From assembly GCA_029432775.1 (NCBI GenBank), contig JAROAZ010000003.1:186001-250000 (forward strand): a stretch of 64,000 bases of DNA, in the 5' to 3' direction. Under the pieces are notes generated by a model that saw only the letters and a list, made by a program, of their open reading frames with translations, ran no database searches and was not told the origin of the DNA. Each line of letters begins with the position of its first letter. The stretch's first letter is position 1. The stretch comes from Pontiellaceae bacterium B12227 (lineage in GTDB: Bacteria; Verrucomicrobiota; Kiritimatiellia; Kiritimatiellales; Pontiellaceae). The translations under genes and the position numbers were made by a program. This document shows, piece by piece, positions 51,245 through 58,521 of the stretch.

Positions 51245-52435
51245 ATGATTGCGGAAGGTAAGGAAAAGCTTGGTCAGGTATTAGTGATCGATGACGAGCG
51301 CGGGCCGCGGGAAAGCCTCCGCATGGTGCTTAAATACGATTATGAGATGATTCTGGCAGAACGCGTGGATGCCGGGATTGAACTTCTCCGCCAACACGAT
51401 CCGGATCTGGTGATCATGGATATCCGTATGCCGGAAAAGAGCGGAATTGAAGGCCTTCAGGAAATTCGCGAAATCAATTCCAATGTCTCCATTGTCATGC
51501 TCACGGGGTATGGCGATCTTGAAACTGCGCAGCAGGCGATTCGTTTCGGAGCCAATGATTATCTTCAGAAGCCGTTTGATACGGATGAAATTCAGGCGGT
51601 GGTAAAAAAATATGTCGACCGCACCCGACTTCATTCCCGAAAGAAGCAGGCGCAGGAAGAATTGAATAAAATGACCCAGTCGCTCAGTCGCGAAGTGGGA
51701 AAAACCAATAAACTGACCTCCCTTGGAGCAGCCTCCTCAGAACTCGTGCGCGACCTTCGCAATCCGCTGACCATCATCCGGGGCTATCTCGATCTCCTGA
51801 ACTATGAGTTGAAAGAGAAGCAGGAAACCACTTCGGATGAAATGGGCGAATATCTGGATCAGATCGAGCATAACGTTGAACGTTGTGCAGAATTGGTTGA
51901 ATCCTGGCGCGCACTCGGTCGGTTTGATTTCTCGCAGATGCAACGCTTGAATCTGCCCAAACTTCTGAACGATTGTTTTCGCGATGCCGCGGCCCATTCA
52001 GATATTTCGTTCTCGGTTCAAGTGGATGGAATTGAAGATCAGTATGAGATGCTCGGCGAACGTCTTCAGGTGAAACGCGCGATGCAGAATCTGATCGATA
52101 ATGCCGTGACTGCCGTGGATGGTGAAATCGCTCCGAGCATTACGGTTCTCTTTTCCATGACGAATAACGACATGGATGTGAAAGTGAAGGACAACGGATG
52201 CGGTGTTGATGTGCAATCGTTACGTTGGATTTTTGAACCGCTGGATAATACGGCCTCCATTGACAAGGGAGCCGGGCTCGGACTTTTCATAACCAAGAAG
52301 GTTATTGAAGAACACCGCGGTTCTATGGAATTTGAAAGCCGTATCGGGGAAGGCAGTATTGTCACGGTGCGTGTTCCACAGGCTCACACGGCGCTGGGTT
52401 ATTTTTCCAGCCCCGAATCTCTTGTACAGGCCTGA
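51245..52435 (+). CDS. Receiver domain fused to a degenerate histidine kinase
   Basis: A 396-residue protein. The receiver (residues 10-125) is intact: LVIDDERGPRE, phosphoacceptor Asp59 in VIMDIRMPE, Thr in MLTGYGD and Lys109 in LQKPFD. The kinase part begins near 155, but the H-box reads LVRDLRNPLTIIRGYLDLL, with Arg169 where the phosphorylated His belongs. The ATPase domain looks complete (NLIDNAVTAV, KDNGCGVD, KGAGLGLFITKK). It may act as a phosphate sink, an allosteric partner of the two kinases, or a phosphatase. It starts nine bases after the FadL gene. Confidence 0.85.
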   Translation: MIAEGKEKLGQVLVIDDERGPRESLRMVLKYDYEMILAERVDAGIELLRQHDPDLVIMDIRMPEKSGIEGLQEIREINSNVSIVMLTGYGDLETAQQAIRFGANDYLQKPFDTDEIQAVVKKYVDRTRLHSRKKQAQEELNKMTQSLSREVGKTNKLTSLGAASSELVRDLRNPLTIIRGYLDLLNYELKEKQETTSDEMGEYLDQIEHNVERCAELVESWRALGRFDFSQMQRLNLPKLLNDCFRDAAAHSDISFSVQVDGIEDQYEMLGERLQVKRAMQNLIDNAVTAVDGEIAPSITVLFSMTNNDMDVKVKDNGCGVDVQSLRWIFEPLDNTASIDKGAGLGLFITKKVIEEHRGSMEFESRIGEGSIVTVRVPQAHTALGYFSSPESLVQA

Positions 52436-52440
52436 TTAGA

Positions 52441-54042
52441 ATGAATTTTTCCGAGGCCATTAAACTCTGGAAAAGTGAAGTCGGGCCCGATGCTGTCATC
52501 GACAACTTCGAGGCAGTGAAGGTTTATACGCGGAGTGTCTGCGCTTCCCGGCGTGAAGTGATCGCAGTTCTTAAGCCTCAGTCTCATGAGCAGGTTGAAA
52601 AGATTGTCGAGATAGCGAACCGTTTCGAAACTCCACTTTATCCCATCAGTTGTGGAAAGCAGTGGGGCATGGGATCGAAACTCCCTGTTAGAGATGGTGC
52701 GGCCATAGTCGATCTTTCTGGGATGAAGCGGATTATCGAAATTTCAGAACAGTTTCAATATGTAATTGTAGAGCCGGGGGTGACTCAACGTCAGTTACTG
52801 GATTATATTAAAGAGAAGAACCTTCCATTGATGCTTAACGTTACGGGCTCCTCTTCTGATACCAGCTTGATCGGGAATGCAATGGATCGGGGTGTTGGAT
52901 ATTTCAGCACCCGGGCGGATGAGATTCTGAATATGAGAGTCGTTCTCGGCAGTGGTAGATCGATTCGGACAGGTTTTGGGCATATAGAGGATGCTAAGAC
53001 CAAAAATTTATATTCCTACGGCACCGGCCCTTCGTTAGATGGTATCTTTATGCAGGGAAATTTTGGTATTGTAACAAGTGCATGCATAGGGTTGATGCCG
53101 ATGCCTGAGTGTAAAACAACGGTAGCAATAACCATCCAACGGGAAGATGATCTGCAGAAGTTGGTTGATGCGTTGGTAGGCCTCAGGAAGCACGGACATA
53201 TCCGGACAATTGCCCATATTGGTAACAAAGAACGGTCACATATATCCTTTGCACCACATATTTATGAGGAGTTGGTGAAGGCAGGTGATCTTCATGGCAA
53301 GGATCTTCTTGCTAAGACGGACTCTATTCTTAAAGAAAGTGGCTTTGGTCCCTGGTCAGCAGGCATCGGCATTATTGGATCTAAAAAAGTGGTGCAGATG
53401 ACAAAGAAAGAGATCCGGAAAGCTGTCGGAGGATTTGCCAAGGTTACCTTTTTGGATGAGTGGCTGATTAGGATGTTGAAATTCGTTGCATCATCTTTTT
53501 CCTGGATTCCCGGCATTTATGAAAAAGGGATACTGTTGAGATCGATCTTGCCGGTTGCCGGTTTTGCTCAAGGCCAGACTACAGATGCTTCATTGAAAAC
53601 TGTTTATTGGCCTGCCGGTGATTTGGAGAATCTGCTGACTTTGGATCCGGACCAGACGAATAGTGGAACTTTATTTTGTTTGCCATTAATTCCGGCTTCG
53701 GGTGTAGATGTCCGCAATGTTGTTCGCGAAACGGTTCGCGTATTTTCAGAATATGGTTTTGCCGTTGCGATAACGGTCAATGTTATGAATTCAAAGTGCC
53801 TAGAGGGTGTCGTGAGTCTCGCATTCGATCGGCGAGACGAAGATCAGGTGAAAAAGGCTCATGCTTGTATACAGAAAATGGAGGGACGGTATATGGAAAT
53901 GGGTTATCCCCCTTATCGGGTTGGAATTAACTCAATGCATCATATTGTTGCTGAGGATGAGTATTGGCATACTGTAAAAGATTTAAAGCGGGCTCTGGAT
54001 CCCAATAACATAGTGGCACCGGGAAGATACAATCTAGTTTAG
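52441..54042 (+). CDS. FAD-linked oxidase of the vanillyl-alcohol oxidase type
   Basis: A 533-residue flavoenzyme. The PCMH-type FAD domain has VIAVLKPQSHEQVEKIVEIANRF, LYPISCGKQWGMGSKLPVRDGAAIVDLSGM, VEPGVTQRQL and the phrase YGTGPSLDGIFMQGNFGIVTSACIGLMP. The closing LDPNNIVAPGRYNLV matches VAO and 4-cresol dehydrogenase relatives. These enzymes oxidise phenols or long-chain alcohols and polyols; the substrate is open. It follows the receiver protein after five bases and its 3' end overlaps the converging SDR gene by four bases. Confidence 0.82.
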   Translation: MNFSEAIKLWKSEVGPDAVIDNFEAVKVYTRSVCASRREVIAVLKPQSHEQVEKIVEIANRFETPLYPISCGKQWGMGSKLPVRDGAAIVDLSGMKRIIEISEQFQYVIVEPGVTQRQLLDYIKEKNLPLMLNVTGSSSDTSLIGNAMDRGVGYFSTRADEILNMRVVLGSGRSIRTGFGHIEDAKTKNLYSYGTGPSLDGIFMQGNFGIVTSACIGLMPMPECKTTVAITIQREDDLQKLVDALVGLRKHGHIRTIAHIGNKERSHISFAPHIYEELVKAGDLHGKDLLAKTDSILKESGFGPWSAGIGIIGSKKVVQMTKKEIRKAVGGFAKVTFLDEWLIRMLKFVASSFSWIPGIYEKGILLRSILPVAGFAQGQTTDASLKTVYWPAGDLENLLTLDPDQTNSGTLFCLPLIPASGVDVRNVVRETVRVFSEYGFAVAITVNVMNSKCLEGVVSLAFDRRDEDQVKKAHACIQKMEGRYMEMGYPPYRVGINSMHHIVAEDEYWHTVKDLKRALDPNNIVAPGRYNLV

Positions 54043-54878
54043 TGGCCATATGGAGGAAGTTTGCTACACAGAATTCGGTCCCTTAAAAAGGTCGGAAACT
54101 GTGCGATCAGACTGAGGATTCTTGTATCGATTCCAACTGTATATCTAGCTTTTGGGTGTCGACTGGATAAAGCCCGTTCTATTTTCTTTGCCACATGAAA
54201 GGGCTCAATCGATTTTCGGCCGGCATGCCCGGTTGCTAGATCATATACGGGTTTGTACAACTCGGTTTCATTCTCATCCAAAGTCGCCAGATTGGATTGC
54301 AAAGTTTTCAATGCTTTCTCCCGGATTTTACTTTTTACATTGCCGGGCTGAATGATCGAGACTGAGATATCCCAAGGCTTGAGCTCGACCCGAAGGGCAT
54401 CCGCAACAGCTTCCAGAGCAAACTTGGAAGCGCTGTATGGGCCCTGAAAGGGCAGGGCAATTCGTCCACTTATTGAGCTGATAAAGACGATGCGGCCTCT
54501 AGTAATACGAATCAGCGGTAAAAATTGTTGAATCACACGCATATTGCCAAGAACATTCACATCTAGCAGCTGGCTGAATTTGTCTATATTTATCTGTTCA
54601 ATGGGCCCGGCCAATGGAATTCCTGCATTGCACACGAGGCCTGATAAGCCTTTAGAACTGATCTGTCGGATTACATCGCTAAAAGCTTGGTTGATGGATT
54701 CGCGATTCGTTACGTCCAGCAAAAGCGGGTCAATATTGGCCCGCTCAGCGATAATTCCGGTTTCGGCATCCGTCTTGTTCCGGATGCATGCAAACACGTG
54801 GAAGTTCCTTTTGCTGAGATAGTCGACGGTTTCCAGTCCGATTCCTGAAGATGCGCCTGTTACTAAAATAGTTCTCAT
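54039..54878 (-). CDS. Short-chain dehydrogenase/reductase
   Basis: A 279-residue classical SDR. The cofactor loop is TILVTGASSGIGLETVDYL, followed by LLLDVTNRE, CNAGIPLAG and the catalytic Ser, Tyr, Lys set in VFISSISGRIALPFQGPYSASKFALEAVADALR. IQPGNVKSKI is typical of retinol-dehydrogenase-like members, which act on hydrophobic alcohols and ketones. That fits the fatty-acid and flavin oxidase genes around it. It is read towards the oxidase gene and overlaps its end. Confidence 0.88.
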   Translation of the reverse strand: MRTILVTGASSGIGLETVDYLSKRNFHVFACIRNKTDAETGIIAERANIDPLLLDVTNRESINQAFSDVIRQISSKGLSGLVCNAGIPLAGPIEQINIDKFSQLLDVNVLGNMRVIQQFLPLIRITRGRIVFISSISGRIALPFQGPYSASKFALEAVADALRVELKPWDISVSIIQPGNVKSKIREKALKTLQSNLATLDENETELYKPVYDLATGHAGRKSIEPFHVAKKIERALSSRHPKARYTVGIDTRILSLIAQFPTFLRDRILCSKLPPYGH

Positions 54879-55043
54879 ATTTTGATGTCCTACTTTCTGT
54901 TGGAGACATCTTATTTTATAGACTGGGGATTCGCAATCGGCTTTACGACTCTTTCTGAATAAACAGATGTCTTTGATATCAAGTTGAAAAATAGTTGTAT
55001 CCTGTTACTCTGTAATCACTATGCCAATACTGGGGAGTGTAGG

Positions 55044-55634
55044 ATGACAGGCAAAGACATCATATGTATCATTATGGCGTACCTGCTGGGGGGCATGTGC
55101 ACGGGATATTACCTTGTTCGTCTAAAACTGAAACAGGACATCCGCGATCATGGAAGCGGGGGTGTTGGAGCACGTAATGTCGGGCGCCTGCTCGGGAAGC
55201 CCGGATTTGTTCTGACCATGCTGGGGGATGCCCTCAAAGGCGGCATTGCAATCCTGTTGGCTCGAAAATTTGATATTGCGGCACCTGCTGTATCGCTCGT
55301 TCTTGTGGCGGTCATCGCCGGGCACATCTGGCCGCTTCCCCTGCAGTTTCGCGGGGGGAGGGGTATTGCCACCGCCATCGGTTCTTATCTCATATATGAT
55401 TTCAATCTTGCTCTGATACTGTTGGGCCTCACGGTGGTGCTGATGGCATTCCGGCGCGGTTTCATTCTCAGCGGTCTTGCGGCTTTTCTGCTGTTGCCGC
55501 TGGTCGCCTATGCGTTGAAGCTGCCCGGCCATGAGGTGGCCGCGCTGGCCGGCGCCTCGGCCATCATTCTATTTGCGCATCGCGAGCGCCTTCGCAAGGT
55601 CTTCGCAGAAATTTATCCCCAAAAGGAGGCATAG
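55044..55634 (+). CDS. PlsY-like acyl-phosphate:glycerol-3-phosphate acyltransferase
   Basis: A 196-residue membrane protein with about five helices. Three PlsY motifs are recognisable in altered form: DHGSGGVGARNVGRLLGKPG (usually SGNIGATN), LGDALKGGIAILLA, and IAGHIWPLPLQFRGGRGIATAIG (usually GHMFPVFLKFKGGKGVAT). The start at 55044 has GGGGAG upstream. PlsY acylates glycerol 3-phosphate using acyl phosphate. The changes suggest a divergent paralog with another acceptor, and no plsX is in the window. It directly abuts the GNAT-aminotransferase fusion gene. Confidence 0.8.
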   Translation: MTGKDIICIIMAYLLGGMCTGYYLVRLKLKQDIRDHGSGGVGARNVGRLLGKPGFVLTMLGDALKGGIAILLARKFDIAAPAVSLVLVAVIAGHIWPLPLQFRGGRGIATAIGSYLIYDFNLALILLGLTVVLMAFRRGFILSGLAAFLLLPLVAYALKLPGHEVAALAGASAIILFAHRERLRKVFAEIYPQKEA

Positions 55635-57257
55635 ATGGGTTTGCTGGATGGATTTGTATTTAAAGTCGCGGAGCAGGAGTGGGAATTTGAGGCAATTCAT
55701 GCTTTGAATTATAAAACATTTGTAGAAGAAATTCCGCAGCACGGCACCAACCAGGAAAAGAAACTGGTTGATAAATTCCACGATCAAAATACCTATATCC
55801 TCTGCGTTCACGAAGAGCGCAAAGAGCTCGCCGGAATGATTGCCTATCGCGATCAGCGGCCCTTCTCGCTCGACAGTAAGCTGGAAAATATCGATTCCTA
55901 TCTTCCCGATGCCAATAAGATTTGTGAAATCCGGCTGCTTTCCGTGGAGGAAGCCTATCGCTACACCCGAATCTCACAAGGGCTGATTGCTTTGCTGACA
56001 GAATACGCGGATGCCCAGGGGTGCGACCTCTTTATCATTTCAGGAACCGTGAGGCAGATTAAGCTGTATAAATATCTCGGTTTCAAGCCGTTCGGTCCGC
56101 TGGTGGGAAGTGAAGGGGCTGAGTATCAGCCCATGTACGCCCCCATCGACGCCTATGAGGATCTGCAGAACCGTTCACGTTCCTTCAGTAAAGGAATGCC
56201 GGAACTCGCAAACGACGACACCATGCTTTTCAACTTCCTGCCCGGCCCGGTCGATTTCGGGAAGCAGGTGCTGGATGTCTATAATGATAAACCGTGCTCC
56301 CATCGCGGCGATGTCTTTGTGGGCGACTTCCAGAAAGTCCGTAAATTACTGTGCGATCTTTCCGGGGCCGAACAGGTCCAGGTGCTCATGGGACCGGGCA
56401 CCTTGGCAAACGATGCTGTGGCCGGGCAGATTTCTCTGCTGTGCTCCACCGGGCTGATTCTGATCAGCGGTGAGTTCGGCCGGCGGCTGGTAAGGAATGC
56501 CAATGGTGCCAAGCTGTTTTTCCATACCTTGGAAATCCCGGAAGGTCAGGCCTTCCAACGTTCGGAAATCGAGAAAACCCTGAAGGATCATCCCGAGATT
56601 GAGTGGATCTGGGGAACGCACTGTGAAACCTCCACCGGAGTGCTCAACGATATTGAGATGCTTCAGGAAGTCAGTAATGCGCATGGTGCGAAACTCTGCC
56701 TCGACTGCATCAGCTCGCTCGGAACCGTACCCGTCGACCTTTCAGGGGTCTATCTCGCTTCCGGTACCAGTGGAAAAGGCCTCGCGTCAATCGCCGGGCT
56801 CTCCATGGTTTTTCATAATCACGACCTTGAATCTGCGCCCGACGACCTGCCCTGTGTGCTCGATCTGGGGTACTATCAGGAACACGCCGGCATTCCGTTC
56901 ACGATTCAATCGAATCTGGTGTATGCGTTGCTCGCCGCGCTCCAGTCGCATAACTGGGATGAGCGCTTCGAAGAGGTGCGCGGCTGGTCAAAGAGCATTC
57001 GCCGGAAGCTAGCCGAAATCGATGCTCCCATTCTTGCGCCCGACTCCTGTGCCATGCCGGCCGTCGTAACCATTGCGCTGCCGGAGGTCCATTCATCATC
57101 GAGCATCGGCGACATACTGAAAAGCCACGGCGTTTTAATCAGCTACCGAAGCCACTACCTGCTGGAGCGCAACTGGATTCAGGCCTGTATGATGGGCGCC
57201 GAACACAAGCCCACTGAAAAGTTTGTCCGCCTGCTCAAAAAAGAGCTGAAGAAGTAG
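55635..57257 (+). CDS. GNAT acyltransferase fused to class V aminotransferase
   Basis: A 540-residue two-domain protein. Residues 1 to about 170 resemble the acyl-carrier-using GNAT group (NYKTFVEEIPQ, DKFHDQNTYILCVHE, ICEIRLLSVEEAYRY, YKYLGFKPFG). Residues about 195-540 are a fold-type I aminotransferase: FLPGPVD, GPGTLANDAVA, GTHCETSTGV, CLDCISSLGTVPVDLS and the cofactor Lys381 in ASGTSGKGLASIAG. It starts directly after the PlsY-like stop, with AAAGGAGG just before. The pairing suggests that an amine made by the second domain could be N- or O-acylated by the first, to give an amino-lipid. That is inference. Confidence 0.8.
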   Translation: MGLLDGFVFKVAEQEWEFEAIHALNYKTFVEEIPQHGTNQEKKLVDKFHDQNTYILCVHEERKELAGMIAYRDQRPFSLDSKLENIDSYLPDANKICEIRLLSVEEAYRYTRISQGLIALLTEYADAQGCDLFIISGTVRQIKLYKYLGFKPFGPLVGSEGAEYQPMYAPIDAYEDLQNRSRSFSKGMPELANDDTMLFNFLPGPVDFGKQVLDVYNDKPCSHRGDVFVGDFQKVRKLLCDLSGAEQVQVLMGPGTLANDAVAGQISLLCSTGLILISGEFGRRLVRNANGAKLFFHTLEIPEGQAFQRSEIEKTLKDHPEIEWIWGTHCETSTGVLNDIEMLQEVSNAHGAKLCLDCISSLGTVPVDLSGVYLASGTSGKGLASIAGLSMVFHNHDLESAPDDLPCVLDLGYYQEHAGIPFTIQSNLVYALLAALQSHNWDERFEEVRGWSKSIRRKLAEIDAPILAPDSCAMPAVVTIALPEVHSSSSIGDILKSHGVLISYRSHYLLERNWIQACMMGAEHKPTEKFVRLLKKELKK

Positions 57258-57310
57258 AGCAATGCTCCAGCTTCATTCCTGTTTGCAAAGAGTCGAAGCA
57301 GAACTTCAGC

Positions 57311-58411
57311 CTATGCGGTAGTCGGGCGGTCGGCCACCCACTGCTTCATCGCTTCTTTTGTTTTCTTCCACTCTTTTTCATCATTGCGTTCATTAACAAA
57401 CGCGCTGTAGAGGTGGAAAAACATCTGGCGGAAGGTTTCCATGAAAACCATGCGTTCCTGGAACTTACCGATGCGGTCAAAGTTCTCGGTCTGCGGCAGC
57501 TTCAGGCTGCGGAAAACAAATTCATCAGCATCAAACGTAAATTCAAACACCTCTTCGCCGCGGGCAAACTGAACCTTGGATTTTTTCAGCTTCTTTCCGC
57601 TGATCAACGCGCTCTTCAGTTCGGCGCTCAGCATGGGCTGGCCTTTTTTCAGGGTGATTTCATGGGCGCCTTTGCCTTCCATCACAAAGGTCAGCGGGCC
57701 TTCAACCATGTAGGCAATCTCACCCACGTCCGGCACCTGCATAATGCCGTCGCGTTTTTCAGAGCAATACCAGAGCCACATCAGGAATTCACGTCCGGCG
57801 GTGCCATCCACCATACCGTCTTCGAGTTCATCGGAAAAACTGGCCGGCCCCCAGGTCTGAATGTTCACATTATCCACCCGCATGGCCAGCGTTTCCGGAT
57901 CGGCCGCCGCGGCTGAGCAACCGGTGGTCTGCATCAGGCTGAGCACGAACGCATCGACCTGTTTCTCGGAGGTGCCGGTGGCGTAAATCATGTGGGAGCG
58001 TTCATCGAAAACGAAATCAATACCCTTAAGCTGTGGCGGCATATCCGGTAACAGGCGCTCTTTGACCTGCTTCTTGATTTCCGAGCGTTGGGTCTGGTTC
58101 AGGTACTGTTTATCATCCGCTTCCATCACGGCCATTTCTTCCACCGCGCATTCGGCCTGCAGCAACGAAGAGGGAACGGTTTTTTTCGCCTGGGTCAGCG
58201 TGAGACGCAGATAACCGCCTAGAAAAGCATTTTCTTCCGTCAGGTTCCGATCGAGCAGATGGCGACCGGCCACCCAGCCATGCACTTCCTCTTCGGCCAG
58301 TGTGCTCAACGGCGGCAACGCTTGCGCGGCAAATTTTTCAACGTCTTCCACACCCAGATCGCGCGCCGCAAAGAACATGCGGAAACTCACAGAACCTTTT
58401 TCAAAACCCAT
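57311..58411 (-). CDS. RdgC-like recombination-associated protein
   Basis: A 366-residue protein. The middle is the part that recalls RdgC: TQRSEIKKQVKERLLPDMP followed by GIDFVFDERSHMIYATGTSEKQVDAFVLSLMQTTG, and the N-terminus GSVSFRMFFAARDL is compatible. RdgC binds double-stranded DNA as a ring and restrains RecA. The C-terminal 120 residues are Lys-rich and differ from enteric RdgC. The start at 58411 follows GAGG; an upstream frame to 58603 is mostly a word repeat and is rejected. It is the last gene in the direction of the biotin operon, but separated by that repeat. Confidence 0.65.
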   Translation of the reverse strand: MGFEKGSVSFRMFFAARDLGVEDVEKFAAQALPPLSTLAEEEVHGWVAGRHLLDRNLTEENAFLGGYLRLTLTQAKKTVPSSLLQAECAVEEMAVMEADDKQYLNQTQRSEIKKQVKERLLPDMPPQLKGIDFVFDERSHMIYATGTSEKQVDAFVLSLMQTTGCSAAAADPETLAMRVDNVNIQTWGPASFSDELEDGMVDGTAGREFLMWLWYCSEKRDGIMQVPDVGEIAYMVEGPLTFVMEGKGAHEITLKKGQPMLSAELKSALISGKKLKKSKVQFARGEEVFEFTFDADEFVFRSLKLPQTENFDRIGKFQERMVFMETFRQMFFHLYSAFVNERNDEKEWKKTKEAMKQWVADRPTTA

Positions 58412-58440
58412 CTCAAAATCCTCAATCAAACTTATTATTC

Positions 58441-58513
58441 CCCTCGCAGAGATGCAGAGGGCGCAGAGTTTATATGATTTATTCCTCCGCGGGCTCTGCG
58501 CCTCTGCGAGGAA
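58441..58513. repeat. Short-word inverted repeat between the TonB-type gene and rdgC
   Basis: The left arm reads CCTCGCAGAGATGCAGAG and then GGCGCAGAG. The right arm, reversed, reads CCTCGCAGAGGCGCAGAG. The word GCAGAG recurs three times on the left and twice on the right. The centre (about 58470-58492) is unrelated AT-rich sequence. It would form a long hairpin in the intercistronic RNA. Confidence 0.7.
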
Positions 58514-58521
58514 TATTCTTG

